From the NCBI GenBank assembly GCA_001769215.1, contig MEOL01000029.1, positions 1 to 64,000 on the forward strand: a stretch of DNA of 64,000 nucleotides, given 5' to 3'. Positions 34,327 through 43,398 of the stretch are shown here, in pieces. The position numbers and the translations under genes were made by a program. The stretch is from Bacteroidetes bacterium GWF2_41_31. Its GTDB lineage: Bacteria; Bacteroidota; Bacteroidia; Bacteroidales; F082. How positions within the stretch are numbered: position 1 is the first letter of the stretch; each line of letters opens with the position of its first letter. Under the pieces are notes generated by a model. The model made no database searches and had not been told where the DNA came from. It saw only the letters and a program-made list of their open reading frames with translations.

Positions 34327-34926
34327 TTAGTACCTGGATGAAACTTCTTTCCAATTGATTACATTGAAAAATGCAGTAATGTAGTCGGGCCTTCTGTTTT
34401 GATAATGCAGGTAATAGGCATGTTCCCAAACATCCAAAGCCAGGATGGGGGTACCTTTTACTTCAGCAATTCCCAGGTCCATCAGCGGATTGTCCTGGTT
34501 GGGAGTGGATGTCACAGCAAGTCCCGTGTTTGTTTTTACTAGCCATGCCCAACCAGATCCAAAACGGGTGGTGGCAGCCTTCGAAAATTCTTCTTTAAAC
34601 TGATCGAACGAGCCAAATGAGTCGTTGATGGCTTGGAGCAAGTCACCACTTGGTTGTCCGCCACCTTTTGGAGAAAGCATCTTCCAGAAAATACTGTGGT
34701 TGTAGTGACCACCCCCATTGTTCCTGATGGCTGGGCTGGCAGTGGAAATCGAGGCCATGATTTCTTCGATGGTTTTGTTCTCCCATGGAGTATCCTTAAT
34801 GGCGTTGTTGAGGTTGTTTATATACGCCTGGTGATGCTTGGTATGGTGAATTTCCATGGTTCGTGCGTCAATACTGGGCTCCAGTGCATCGTACGCGTAA
34901 TCGAGGGCGGGAAGTGTAAATGACAT
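34327..34926 (-). CDS. sodA: Superoxide dismutase, Fe/Mn family (Mn-type residues)
   Basis: A 199-residue cytosolic enzyme converting superoxide to peroxide and oxygen. Metal ligands are seen at His27 ([11 protein letters not shown]), in the [10 protein letters not shown] motif, and in [18 protein letters not shown] (Asp and His). The residue pattern [10 protein letters not shown] plus [10 protein letters not shown] (Gln before Asp) is typical of Mn rather than Fe enzymes, though cambialistic activity is possible. A strong promoter with both boxes lies upstream (34969-35000). Confidence 0.95.
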   Translation of the reverse strand: MSFTLPALDYAYDALEPSIDARTMEIHHTKHHQAYINNLNNAIKDTPWENKTIEEIMASISTASPAIRNNGGGHYNHSIFWKMLSPKGGGQPSGDLLQAINDSFGSFDQFKEEFSKAATTRFGSGWAWLVKTNTGLAVTSTPNQDNPLMDLGIAEVKGTPILALDVWEHAYYLHYQNRRPDYITAFFNVINWKEVSSRY

Positions 34927-34968
34927 ATCTTTAATATTTTAAAATTTATAATGTTGTGAATGAGGGTG

Positions 34969-35000
34969 CAAAAGTAATGCTAATTTGGAATTATTACAAA
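34969..35000 (-). promoter_or_regulatory. Consensus promoter of the sod gene
   Basis: Read leftward: TTTG at 35000-34997, 20-base spacer, TACTTTTG at 34976-34969. One of the best matches to the Bacteroidota sigma promoter in the window. Confidence 0.75.
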
Positions 35001-35072
35001 TAACAAATTTAAAAGATTGTTAAATAAAGACTTGTGTCTGTATTTATTCGTAATAATAACAAGGTTGGAAAA

Positions 35073-35735
35073 TTAAAATACGCGGTAGGCTACCTGCAGA
35101 TTTAACAGTGGATAAAATGTATAGAATTCTGACCCTGATTTTATATTGTTGGTCCATTTGTTGAGCTTGGCATCTGAAATAACACCTTTGACGGAGGATT
35201 CAACTGCCATGCTTCCCTGGTAGGCCACTCCGATATCAAAGCCTACGCTAACCCGTTTGTTTTTAGAGATGGTTCTGCCAAAACCGACCGATATATAAGG
35301 ACTTAATTTATTTGGTTCAAGATGGTAGGCAACAACTCCGTCATTTTGGGCGTCCGGCGTAGTGGGAAAAACATCAAAGTCGATTTGAGTGAAATTGTAC
35401 ATCATTCCTAACGAAACATGCATGAAGCTGACAAATTGCCAATCGGCTCCCAATGAAATGGTGCCAAACTTCGCCTGAGCATCCCGGGTTGTAGCATCTC
35501 CTGATTCGATATCCTGGGTGTAATTGTATCGAAAATACGTTGCTCCCGCGTGTAAATTAAATGCAGGGTTGATTGCATATACGAATTCAATACCCGGACC
35601 AAAAGAGGTTAATTTCACGCCAACCGCCAATCCGTTTTTATAAGGTAACACGGAGTCAGCTTGTTGGCTTAAAAGTACAGAATCAATACACAGCAGGATT
35701 ATCGGTAGTAGAAGAAGTCGTCTTTGAGTATTCAT
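35073..35735 (-). CDS. Outer-membrane beta-barrel protein, paralogue 1
   Basis: A 220-residue exported barrel. The signal is MNTQRRLLLLPIILLCIDSVLLSQ. The mature part has the KLTSFGPGIEFVYAINPAFNLHAG start and the repeated pattern YNFTQIDFDVFPTTPDAQNDG, and ends in AYRVF, a barrel-terminal aromatic. It shares the same motifs in the same order with the neighbouring gene at 35857-36519 (FGPG-E, TPDAQNDG, SVGFGRTISK), so the two are tandem duplicates. The sequence type fits an OmpW- or porin-like small barrel. Function unknown. Confidence 0.72.
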   Translation of the reverse strand: MNTQRRLLLLPIILLCIDSVLLSQQADSVLPYKNGLAVGVKLTSFGPGIEFVYAINPAFNLHAGATYFRYNYTQDIESGDATTRDAQAKFGTISLGADWQFVSFMHVSLGMMYNFTQIDFDVFPTTPDAQNDGVVAYHLEPNKLSPYISVGFGRTISKNKRVSVGFDIGVAYQGSMAVESSVKGVISDAKLNKWTNNIKSGSEFYTFYPLLNLQVAYRVF

Positions 35736-35856
35736 AGGAATGAATTTTTTTTAGCTACTACAAGATTAGGAAATAATATTCACAGCAACGACTAAACAAT
35801 GATATTTTATCATGATGAAAAAGGGGTGCTTTGATAAAACAAAAAAGTTAAACGAA

Positions 35857-36519
35857 TTAAAAAATACGAAATGCGAACATCAGGCTCACGATTGGGTAAA
35901 CTTTGTAAAATTTAGTATTACTGGTAACATTGAAATTCCATTTAGAGAGCTTTTTATCAGAAATAGTGCCTGTTACATCGTAATCGACGAATGATCTTCC
36001 CTGATAAGTGAACCCAACGTCAAAGCCAAAACTGACGATTCTTTTTTTTGAAATACTCCTGCCAAACCCAAGTGTAAAATAGGGACCATACTGATGGGGT
36101 TTTATCCGGTATGCGACAGAACCATCGTTTTGTGCATCGGGAATCGTTGGAACAACATCGAAGTTAACTTGTGAAAAATTATAGATCACACCTGCCGATA
36201 CATGTAAAAACCTGACAAACATCCAATCCATTCCAAGTGAGGCTGCACCCAGATTTGTTCGGGCGTTGCGTGCGATGGCATCACCCGTATTGATGTCTTC
36301 GGTATATCGATAGGTAAAAAAAGCAACACCTGCCCGCAAAGCAAACTTAGGATTCAGCGCAGCGCTTATTTCGGCTCCCGGTCCAAAAGTGGTTACTTTT
36401 ATGCCAATGGCCATACCCGACGGAGCGTGGTAATCTTCTAAAAACGCATATTGGCTGTAAAGCAAAAAATGAAATAAAACAGCAAAAATGGTAAGTAAGA
36501 GTTTCTTTTGAATGTCCAT
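35857..36519 (-). CDS. Outer-membrane beta-barrel protein, paralogue 2
   Basis: About 220 residues from the ATG at 36519 (MDIQKKLLLTIFAVLFHFLLYSQ, a signal peptide); an upstream ATG at 36531 is possible. Same layout as paralogue 1: KVTTFGPGAEISAALNPKFALRAG, YRYTEDINTGDA, NFSQVNFDVVPTIPDAQNDG, FGRSISKKRIVSFGFDVGFTYQG, ending FAFRIF. The 121-base spacer between the two copies carries no gene, so the pair arose by tandem duplication. The conserved Asp-Gln-Asn-Asp-Gly loop may sit at the surface or periplasmic turn. Function unknown. Confidence 0.72.
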   Translation of the reverse strand: MDIQKKLLLTIFAVLFHFLLYSQYAFLEDYHAPSGMAIGIKVTTFGPGAEISAALNPKFALRAGVAFFTYRYTEDINTGDAIARNARTNLGAASLGMDWMFVRFLHVSAGVIYNFSQVNFDVVPTIPDAQNDGSVAYRIKPHQYGPYFTLGFGRSISKKRIVSFGFDVGFTYQGRSFVDYDVTGTISDKKLSKWNFNVTSNTKFYKVYPIVSLMFAFRIF

Positions 36520-36723
36520 AGTCGCGATCATTGGCTAACCATGCAATATTAGTGAAAATCTCCATGTACATGGAAGGTGCACGGCAACGATGCCTAAAAA
36601 TTATGAAATTACACCAAAACGGAAGTTTCCGGCTCCTCTTCAAACAAGAAAAAGAGAACTAAAGAATCATCGCTGTTCATTGCTGCAACCGTTAAGAATA
36701 CGAATCGGGATTTATACCACCGC

Positions 36724-38025
36724 TTAAGAAACCACCTTGATAAGGAAATAATTTTTTTTGCCTTTCTGAACCAGGATATATTGATTGTTTAACAAGTCGT
36801 TCGAGGTCAATAAATAATCTTCACTAATTTTATCTTTGTTAATTGAAACCCCGTTTTCTTTCAACATGCGCCTGGCCTCGCCATTCGATGTGAAGACACC
36901 GGTTTCATGCGAAAGAAAATCCAAAATACCAATGCCTGATTCAAACTTACTTCGGGTGATTTCCGATTGTGGCACTCCGGCAAAGATGGTGAGCAATGTT
37001 TTTTCGTTCAGACGTCTGAGTGTTTCGGTGGTTCCCTTTCCAAACAGGATTTCGGTAGCAGAAAGGGCCGTTTCATAATCTTCTTCCGAATGAACCCGAA
37101 TGGTAATTTCGCGTGCCAGAGTTTTCTGCAAAAGCCGCAGATGAGGTGCCTCTTTGTGCTCTTCAGCCAATTTTTGAATTTCCTTCTGGCTTAATAAGGT
37201 AAAGATTTTTATGTACTTTTCAGCATCTTCGTCCGAAACGTTGAGCCAAAACTGATAGAATTCATAAGGGGTAGTTTTTTCAGGATCGAGCCACACATTT
37301 CCGCTTTCAGTTTTACCAAATTTGGTTCCGTCGGCTTTGGTAATCAGAGGGCAGGTGAGTGCAAACGCTTCCTGGTCGGAGCCCAGTTTACGGCGAATAA
37401 GTTCAGTGCCGGTGGTGATATTTCCCCATTGATCCGATCCTCCCATTTGCAAATGGCAGTCGTGATGTTGAAAAAGGTGAAGAAAGTCGTATCCTTGTAC
37501 CAACTGGTAGCTGAATTCAGTAAACGACATACCTGATTTGCTTTCGGCTGAAATGCGTTTTTTTACCGAATCCTTGGCCATCATGTAATTTACGGTAAGA
37601 TGTTTGCCTACCTCGCGGATGAATTCCAGAAAACTAAAAGTTTTCATCCAGTCGTAGTTGTTCACCAGAATGGCCGCATTGGGCTGGTCGTTGTCGAAAT
37701 CCAGGAATTTTGCCAGTTGTTTTTTAAGTCCGTTTTCGTTTTGCCGAAGCGATTCTTCAGTTAACAAGTTGCGTTCCTGCGATTTACCTGATGGATCGCC
37801 GATCATTCCGGTAGCGCCACCAACCAAAGCAATGGGTTTGTGTCCGCACATTTGCAGGTGTTTCAGCATCATCACCCCAACCAAATGCCCAATGTGCAAA
37901 CTGTCGGCAGTGGGATCGATACCAACATAACCCGCGGTGAGGTTTTTCAACATGTATTCTTCCGTTTCGGGCGTCATGTCATGGATCATGCCTCGCCAGC
38001 GCAGCTCTTCAACAAAATTCTTCAC
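36724..38025 (-). CDS. tyrS: Tyrosyl-tRNA synthetase
   Basis: A 433-residue class I aminoacyl-tRNA synthetase. The HIGH-type motif is in [10 protein letters not shown], the KMSKS-type motif in KFGKTESG, and [12 protein letters not shown] is the tyrosine pocket. A C-terminal S4-like RNA-binding domain (about residues 365-425) is present. The start is GTG at 38025 (protein [14 protein letters not shown]); a longer frame to 38223 is ruled out by the promoter at 38048-38055. It is divergent from the flippase gene. Confidence 0.93.
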   Translation of the reverse strand: MKNFVEELRWRGMIHDMTPETEEYMLKNLTAGYVGIDPTADSLHIGHLVGVMMLKHLQMCGHKPIALVGGATGMIGDPSGKSQERNLLTEESLRQNENGLKKQLAKFLDFDNDQPNAAILVNNYDWMKTFSFLEFIREVGKHLTVNYMMAKDSVKKRISAESKSGMSFTEFSYQLVQGYDFLHLFQHHDCHLQMGGSDQWGNITTGTELIRRKLGSDQEAFALTCPLITKADGTKFGKTESGNVWLDPEKTTPYEFYQFWLNVSDEDAEKYIKIFTLLSQKEIQKLAEEHKEAPHLRLLQKTLAREITIRVHSEEDYETALSATEILFGKGTTETLRRLNEKTLLTIFAGVPQSEITRSKFESGIGILDFLSHETGVFTSNGEARRMLKENGVSINKDKISEDYLLTSNDLLNNQYILVQKGKKNYFLIKVVS

Positions 38026-38047
38026 AGCTTTATTTCTTAAATTTTGG

Positions 38048-38079
38048 CAAAGATAGCGATTTGAAAAAGCTTGAAGCAA
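38048..38079 (-). promoter_or_regulatory. Promoter of tyrS, decides its start
   Basis: Read leftward: TTG at 38079-38077, 21-base spacer, TATCTTTG at 38055-38048. It ends 22 bases before the GTG at 38025 and lies inside the longest frame. Confidence 0.65.
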
Positions 38080-38130
38080 CCCCGTCAAATATTTTGACCT
38101 GATGTTCGTTATTGCGTTACATCGATTTTT

Positions 38131-38138
38131 TATCTTTG
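38131..38138 (+). promoter_or_regulatory. -7 box of the flippase gene
   Basis: TATCTTTG, a full match. Only five bases separate it from the ATG at 38144, so the transcript may be leaderless. It lies inside the N-terminal extension of the longer frame (38102). Confidence 0.65.
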
Positions 38139-38143
38139 TCCGG

Positions 38144-39628
38144 ATGCAACAGAAATTTCTAAAGAACCTGCTTCTATTACTTGTTCTCAACCTGATGGTG
38201 AAGCCTCTGTGGATATTTGGCATCGACAGACAGGTTCAGAATTTGGTCGGTCCTGAGGAATATGGCTTGTATTTTACCATTTTCAACTTTTCATTCTTAT
38301 TCTTCATCTTCCTCGATCTTGGCATTACCAATTTTAATAACCGCAATATTGCCCAGAACAACCAATTGCTAAGCAAGCACCTGGCTGGAATTGGAACCAT
38401 GAAGATGATGTTAGGTCTCCTTTATGCGCTGGTAATATTTATGGTGGCATGGCTTAACGGATATGATGGGCGGGCTTTATATTTACTTATCTGGGTCGGG
38501 TTTAACCAGTTTTTATTGTCGTTTGTCCTGTATCTGCGATCGAACCTGAATGGACTGTTGTTGTTTAAAACGGATAGTGTAATTTCTGTTCTCGACCGTT
38601 TAATGATGATCATGATTTGTGGTTTTTTGCTTTGGACAGGTTGGTACAATGCATCCTTTACCATCGAATGGTTTGTTTACGGCCAGACGGCGGCATACCT
38701 CTTTACTGCTTTGATCGCGTTGGTTGCGGTTCTTCATAAGGCAGGTAAACTGACCTTTCATTGGAACCTGCCATTTTTCATCCTGATCATTAAGAAAAGT
38801 CTCCCGTTTGCCTCTTTGGTATTGTTGATGAGCTTTTATAACCGGATTGATCCGGTGCTTATCCAACGACTGTTGCCCGAAGAAATTGCTTATGAGCAGG
38901 TGGGTATTTATTCGCAGGCATTCAGACTCCTGGATGCCGGACAGAACTTTGCCTATCTTTTTGCAGTATTGTTGTTGCCTCTTTTTGCCAAAATGATTTC
39001 CAAAAAACAGGATGTGGAACACTTAACGCGTCTCTCGTTTTCGATCCTCATCTCCGGAGTTTTAATCATCGCTTTCTCGGTTTCAGCTTATAGTGATCAG
39101 ATTATGACCATGTTATATACCAGGATGCCTGACGAAACGTTCCTGCAATTTAATTCAAGAATCGGGCAGTCGGCTACCATTTTTTCGGTGCTCATGTTTA
39201 GTTTCGTGGCTATTTCGTCAAATTATATTTTTGGTACCTTGTTAACCGCCAATAACAATATGCGCATTCTTAATTTTGTGGCGCTTGCAGGAGTGATCAT
39301 CAATTTGGGGCTGAATTTTTTATTAATTCCTAAATTTCAATCTGTTGGTTCGGCATACGCTGGGATGGCGGCTCAAATAATCACGGCCATCTTGCAGTTG
39401 GTGATAGCAGTTCGCATTTTTAAATTCCGGATAAATTATTCTCTCATAATTCGGTTTATTTTATTGATATTATTCATGTTAACCATTATTTACACATTGA
39501 ATAATTTTGTAATCGCAGATTGGAAAACAGGACTGCTTACCCTTGTTTTGGGAGGTATGTTGGCATCATTTGCCCTAAAGTTATTCAATCTCAAAGAATT
39601 TCTTCTTATTATGAAATCCAGGCAATGA
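38144..39628 (+). CDS. Polysaccharide flippase (Wzx/MATE-like, MVF superfamily)
   Basis: About 494 residues, nearly all membrane. About 12-14 hydrophobic segments are spread over the whole length, with the polysaccharide-transport-type N terminus [28 protein letters not shown] that is typical of Wzx/RfbX-type lipid-linked oligosaccharide flippases. It should move undecaprenyl-linked sugar units across the inner membrane. It is followed 83 bases later by two Wzz-like genes and then an O-antigen ligase-like gene, so this is a surface-polysaccharide assembly cluster. The ATG at 38144 is set by the promoter box. Confidence 0.85.
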   Translation: MQQKFLKNLLLLLVLNLMVKPLWIFGIDRQVQNLVGPEEYGLYFTIFNFSFLFFIFLDLGITNFNNRNIAQNNQLLSKHLAGIGTMKMMLGLLYALVIFMVAWLNGYDGRALYLLIWVGFNQFLLSFVLYLRSNLNGLLLFKTDSVISVLDRLMMIMICGFLLWTGWYNASFTIEWFVYGQTAAYLFTALIALVAVLHKAGKLTFHWNLPFFILIIKKSLPFASLVLLMSFYNRIDPVLIQRLLPEEIAYEQVGIYSQAFRLLDAGQNFAYLFAVLLLPLFAKMISKKQDVEHLTRLSFSILISGVLIIAFSVSAYSDQIMTMLYTRMPDETFLQFNSRIGQSATIFSVLMFSFVAISSNYIFGTLLTANNNMRILNFVALAGVIINLGLNFLLIPKFQSVGSAYAGMAAQIITAILQLVIAVRIFKFRINYSLIIRFILLILFMLTIIYTLNNFVIADWKTGLLTLVLGGMLASFALKLFNLKEFLLIMKSRQ

Positions 39629-39659
39629 CATGATTTATCTGCTTATGTTGTCAAACTAC

Positions 39660-39689
39660 TTGTTCTTTGAACAATATTTCCTATTTTTG
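39660..39689 (+). promoter_or_regulatory. Promoter of the Wzz-like pair
   Basis: TTG at 39660-39662, 19-base spacer, TATTTTTG at 39682-39689, then the ATG at 39712. Confidence 0.65.
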
Positions 39690-39711
39690 ACGGCTTTAAT
39701 GAATTAAATTA

Positions 39712-40770
39712 ATGGAATCAGGCGGCGATTATAGACGACCATTTTTATCTGGAGTCATTTTACAGGTATTATATCATTACCGGAAGCACTTGCTTATTCT
39801 CGGTATTTTAAGCATTGTATTATCGATTGTTTTTTCATCTCCCGGATTTATCACTCCATTATACAAGTCCACGGTGATTTTATATCCCACAGCGAGTAAT
39901 TCCATATCAAAGGTTTTGCTGAGCGATAACTTCAATAATTCAAAAGATATTTTGGAGTTTGGTGAAGATGAACAAACTGAACAAATGCTTCAGGTTTTGA
40001 ACTCTAACAAAATCAGGGATCGTGTTATCAGCAAGTTTAATCTGATGGAACATTATGGTATCAAAGAGAATGCTTCATTTAGATTGACAGAACTGTACGA
40101 TGAGTACGAAAATAATTTTAAATTCAGACGCACCGAATTCATGGCCGTAAAAATTACGGTAATGGATAAAGATGCACAAATGGCTGCCGATATGGCCAAT
40201 GACGTGGCAGAACTTGTTGATTCCACCATCAATACTATGCAAAAGCAAATCGCTGTGAAAGCATTTTTGATTGTGGAGCATGAGTATTTAAAATTAGAAG
40301 AAGAAATCAGGACCAAAGAGGATAGCATGACCGTACTTCGTCAATACGGGGTTCACGACTACGAAAGCCAGGCGGAGATGTTTAACATGCAGTTGGCCAT
40401 GGAGATGGCCAAGGGCAATAGAGAAAGTATCAAACGGCTCGAAACAAAGCTTGACATGTTAGCCAAATATGGTGGTCCTTATGTTTCGTTGCGCGATGCC
40501 CTCGAACACGATAAGAAACAGCTGAGTGAATTAAAGGCAAAATACGAAGAAGCCAAGGTGGATGCGACGCAAAGCCTGCCGCATAAGTTTGTAATTAACA
40601 CCGCCTATAAGGCTGAGCGTAAATCCTATCCGATCAGGTGGTTAATCGTTGTCACGGCTACTTTTTCGGTACTGCTGCTGGCTATCATTATTTTTGGACT
40701 GTTTGAGATATTCTCGGGGGCATTGGGGAATAACATTAAAAAAAAAAGTACGATCGAAACGGTAGTCTGA
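39712..40770 (+). CDS. Wzz-like chain-length determinant protein 1
   Basis: A 352-residue protein of the polysaccharide co-polymerase type. A membrane segment is at about residues 28-50 (ILGILSIVLSIVFSSPGF), a long periplasmic domain with predicted coiled coil follows (about 170-270), and a second membrane segment lies near the end after KSYPIRWLIVVTATFSV, the Pro-rich Wzz motif. Such proteins set polysaccharide chain length. No tyrosine-kinase domain is fused. It ends in a short Lys-rich tail coded by an A10 run; see the second gene and the findings. Confidence 0.82.
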   Translation: MESGGDYRRPFLSGVILQVLYHYRKHLLILGILSIVLSIVFSSPGFITPLYKSTVILYPTASNSISKVLLSDNFNNSKDILEFGEDEQTEQMLQVLNSNKIRDRVISKFNLMEHYGIKENASFRLTELYDEYENNFKFRRTEFMAVKITVMDKDAQMAADMANDVAELVDSTINTMQKQIAVKAFLIVEHEYLKLEEEIRTKEDSMTVLRQYGVHDYESQAEMFNMQLAMEMAKGNRESIKRLETKLDMLAKYGGPYVSLRDALEHDKKQLSELKAKYEEAKVDATQSLPHKFVINTAYKAERKSYPIRWLIVVTATFSVLLLAIIIFGLFEIFSGALGNNIKKKSTIETVV

Positions 40771-40868
40771 TTTTTTGGAATTCTTTTTTCAAATCCTTTA
40801 ATAAGGAGACGAAGGAGGAAACAATACATAGTAAAGAACCCGGGGAGGTTCATCGGGCTGAACACCGA

Positions 40869-41909
40869 TTGGTTGAGGAGAGGAAGGATAGTAGCAATTC
40901 AGAAGAAAAAAAAGAGTTATATTGGGATATTAATAACATTGAAATGGACAAATTTTTTAACAGCGCTCATCTTGTTAGTTTAATCGCCAAGTGGAAATAC
41001 CACCTGATTTCGATTATTGGAATTTCGGCTATACTCGCTATCATTTTCTCGGGGCCATCCTTTATTACACCTATGTATAAATCGTTTGGAGTTGCCTATC
41101 CTGCCAATATTGAGCCTTATTCAGAAGAAAGTGAAACAGAACAAATGCTTCAGGTGCTTAACTCCAAAGGCATTGTCGATAGTATGATCCTCAAATTTCA
41201 TTTGGCCAAACACTATGGAATTAATCCTGATTATAAGTATTTTAAAACAGTTTTAGTCAATACATACTATGATAACGTCCGTATCAGTAAAACCCCTTTT
41301 GAGTCGGTGCGAATAGAAGTGTTGGATAAAAGCCCTGATACTGCTGCTCTTATGGTTGAGGCGATTTTTCACTATTATGATCAAAAAATTGCCTCACTTC
41401 ATAAATCCAAGTACAAAGAGGTAATTGATATGTATGGTGCTCAACTGTCAAGAAAACGTGCAACTTTAGATTCGTTAAAAAATGTGCTTTATGTTTTAGG
41501 AACAGAGCAGGGAATTATTCAGTACGAATACCAGTCGCAGGAAATTATGCGAGGTTATCTTAAAACTGTTGATGGAAGCAATGGATCGGGCATCAATACG
41601 AAGGAAGTGGACAGATTGATGCAAAATATGGAAAAAGCCAGCGGGCAATTAATAGAGGTGGTACAAATGATCCAGGATGAAGCCCGCACCTATGTGGAAG
41701 TAAAACTCGACTATGAAATGGCAATCCGTTTTTATGAATCCAGCATGACCTATAGTAACATTGTTACCGATCCTTATCCTTCGGATAAAAAAAGCTACCC
41801 GGTAAGGTGGCTGGTTGTGGTTATTGTTTCACTGGCTACCTTTATCTTCGCCTTGCTGATCATCTTTTTATTTGAAGGCAAGAAGGTGAGCCCGAGGAAA
41901 CATTCCTAA
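40869..41909 (+). CDS. Wzz-like chain-length determinant protein 2
   Basis: The same layout as the first Wzz-like gene: membrane segment after LVSLIAKWKYHLISIIGIS, a periplasmic domain, and the closing KKSYPVRWLVVVIVSLATF segment. EQMLQVLNSKGIVDSMI matches EQMLQVLNSNKIRDRVI of the first, so they are paralogues. The start is uncertain: TTG at 40869 gives 346 residues; the first ATG is at 40944. Upstream the same frame stays open back to 40740 with no stop and coding-like charged residues, joining the first gene's A10 run. The start may therefore be internal to a frameshift product. Confidence 0.75.
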   Translation: MVEERKDSSNSEEKKELYWDINNIEMDKFFNSAHLVSLIAKWKYHLISIIGISAILAIIFSGPSFITPMYKSFGVAYPANIEPYSEESETEQMLQVLNSKGIVDSMILKFHLAKHYGINPDYKYFKTVLVNTYYDNVRISKTPFESVRIEVLDKSPDTAALMVEAIFHYYDQKIASLHKSKYKEVIDMYGAQLSRKRATLDSLKNVLYVLGTEQGIIQYEYQSQEIMRGYLKTVDGSNGSGINTKEVDRLMQNMEKASGQLIEVVQMIQDEARTYVEVKLDYEMAIRFYESSMTYSNIVTDPYPSDKKSYPVRWLVVVIVSLATFIFALLIIFLFEGKKVSPRKHS

Positions 41910-41929
41910 AATTAATTGATTACAACGTT

Positions 41930-43378
41930 TTGAAGGAAAAGAATAAAATACTTTGGGTATATTTGTTAGCTGCCTTGTTCCTGGTGGTCAACTTTTATCT
42001 TGTCCTTGAAAAAGATGTGTATTGGTTTTTTTTATTGCCACTGGTTTTAATCGTATTGTATTATTACCTTACCTCGCTGGACAACATCATTCTACTTATT
42101 ACATTCTTAACGCCTTTTGCTGTAAATATTCTGGATATGGATGTTGGCTTGGGGGTTTCCCTTCCCACGGAACCTCTCATGCTTGGTGTGTTATTGCTTT
42201 TTTTAGCCAATCTTATTTTTGAGAATCGATACGAACGCCGCATTTCAACACATCCCATCAGTTATATTATCTATGCGCAATTGTTTTGGATGTTTTTTAC
42301 TATGCTCACAAGTGAAATGCCCATTGTTTCTTTAAAGTTTTTAATTTCCAGGTTGTGGTTCGTGGTGCCATTTTATTTTATGGCGGCCATGATCTTCAGG
42401 AATAAGTCGAATATCCATAAGTTTTTATGGCTCTATATGATCGCCTTGGCAATGGTGGTGGTTTACACGGTTACACTTCATTCGCAATATGGATTTGATG
42501 AAGAGGTGGGTCATTGGATTATGTCGCCCTTTTACAACGATCATACAGCCTATGGTGCGGCTCTGGCCATGTATATTCCGGTAGCATTTGGAATGATTTT
42601 TTATCCGGGAGTAACGAATCGAATGAGGATATTGGCATCGATTGTATTATTTGTGCTTATCGTAGGCATCATTTTTTCGTATGGCAGGGCTGCGTGGATA
42701 AGCTTAATTGTTTCATTTGGAATATTCATGTTGGTGCTTTGGCGCATTAAGTTCTATATCGTTTTCGCTACCATTGCATTGCTGATTGGACTTTTCTTCA
42801 CATTTCAACAAGAAATAATAGATAAGTTAGAAAAAAACAAACAGGATTCTTCTGCCAATTTTATTGAGCACATACAGTCGATCACCAATATTTCATCTGA
42901 TGCGTCTAATCTTGAACGGATAAACCGGTGGCAGGCAGCCCTTCGGTTGTTTGACGAGCGACCTTTGGTAGGTTGGGGACCGGGAACATACCAGTTCGTT
43001 TATTCGCCCTTTCAACGTGCCAAAGAAAAAACCATTATTTCGACCAACCTGGGCGACATGGGCAATGCCCATAGTGAATACCTGGGGCCTTTGGCAGAAA
43101 TGGGAATTCCCGGGATGATGATCGTCCTGATTTTGATCATTATGGTGATGATAACAGGATTGCGTGTTTACAAGTCAGGAAATAGAGAAGAAAAGTTTTT
43201 AAGTATGATGGCTTTGCTTGGACTGATTACTTATTTTGCACATGGCGTCCTCAATAATTTTCTGGATACGGATAAATTGTCAGTCCCATTTTGGGGATTT
43301 ATTGCCATTATCGTTTCATTGGATGTCTATCACATAGATAAAAGCAACACTCAGGGTTCAAAAAAGCCGGCTCCTTAA
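41930..43378 (+). CDS. O-antigen ligase/polymerase-like membrane protein
   Basis: A 482-residue protein with about 10-12 membrane segments. The Wzy_C/WaaL-type segment with the long periplasmic loop (about residues 310-400, including ERINRWQAALRLFDERPLVGWGPGTY and NAHSEYLGPLAEMGIPG) is diagnostic: NAHSEYL holds the conserved His. The product should either polymerise the sugar units or ligate them to a carrier such as lipid A core or a protein. The start is a TTG at 41930; no ATG lies near it. It follows the second Wzz-like gene by 20 bases and ends at a convergent junction with lpxD-like. Confidence 0.82.
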   Translation: MKEKNKILWVYLLAALFLVVNFYLVLEKDVYWFFLLPLVLIVLYYYLTSLDNIILLITFLTPFAVNILDMDVGLGVSLPTEPLMLGVLLLFLANLIFENRYERRISTHPISYIIYAQLFWMFFTMLTSEMPIVSLKFLISRLWFVVPFYFMAAMIFRNKSNIHKFLWLYMIALAMVVVYTVTLHSQYGFDEEVGHWIMSPFYNDHTAYGAALAMYIPVAFGMIFYPGVTNRMRILASIVLFVLIVGIIFSYGRAAWISLIVSFGIFMLVLWRIKFYIVFATIALLIGLFFTFQQEIIDKLEKNKQDSSANFIEHIQSITNISSDASNLERINRWQAALRLFDERPLVGWGPGTYQFVYSPFQRAKEKTIISTNLGDMGNAHSEYLGPLAEMGIPGMMIVLILIIMVMITGLRVYKSGNREEKFLSMMALLGLITYFAHGVLNNFLDTDKLSVPFWGFIAIIVSLDVYHIDKSNTQGSKKPAP

Positions 43379-43398
43379 CAGAAACCGGCCATCCAGTA

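Noticed and set aside
36532-36723. tRNA or small RNA in the spacer beside tyrS
   Set aside because: No cloverleaf arms or conserved TTCGAATC-type loop could be found.
38026-38223. Longer tyrS frame reaching into the flippase gene
   Set aside because: A promoter box for tyrS (38048-38055) and one for the flippase (38131-38138) lie inside it, and family proteins start at the [12 protein letters not shown] position.
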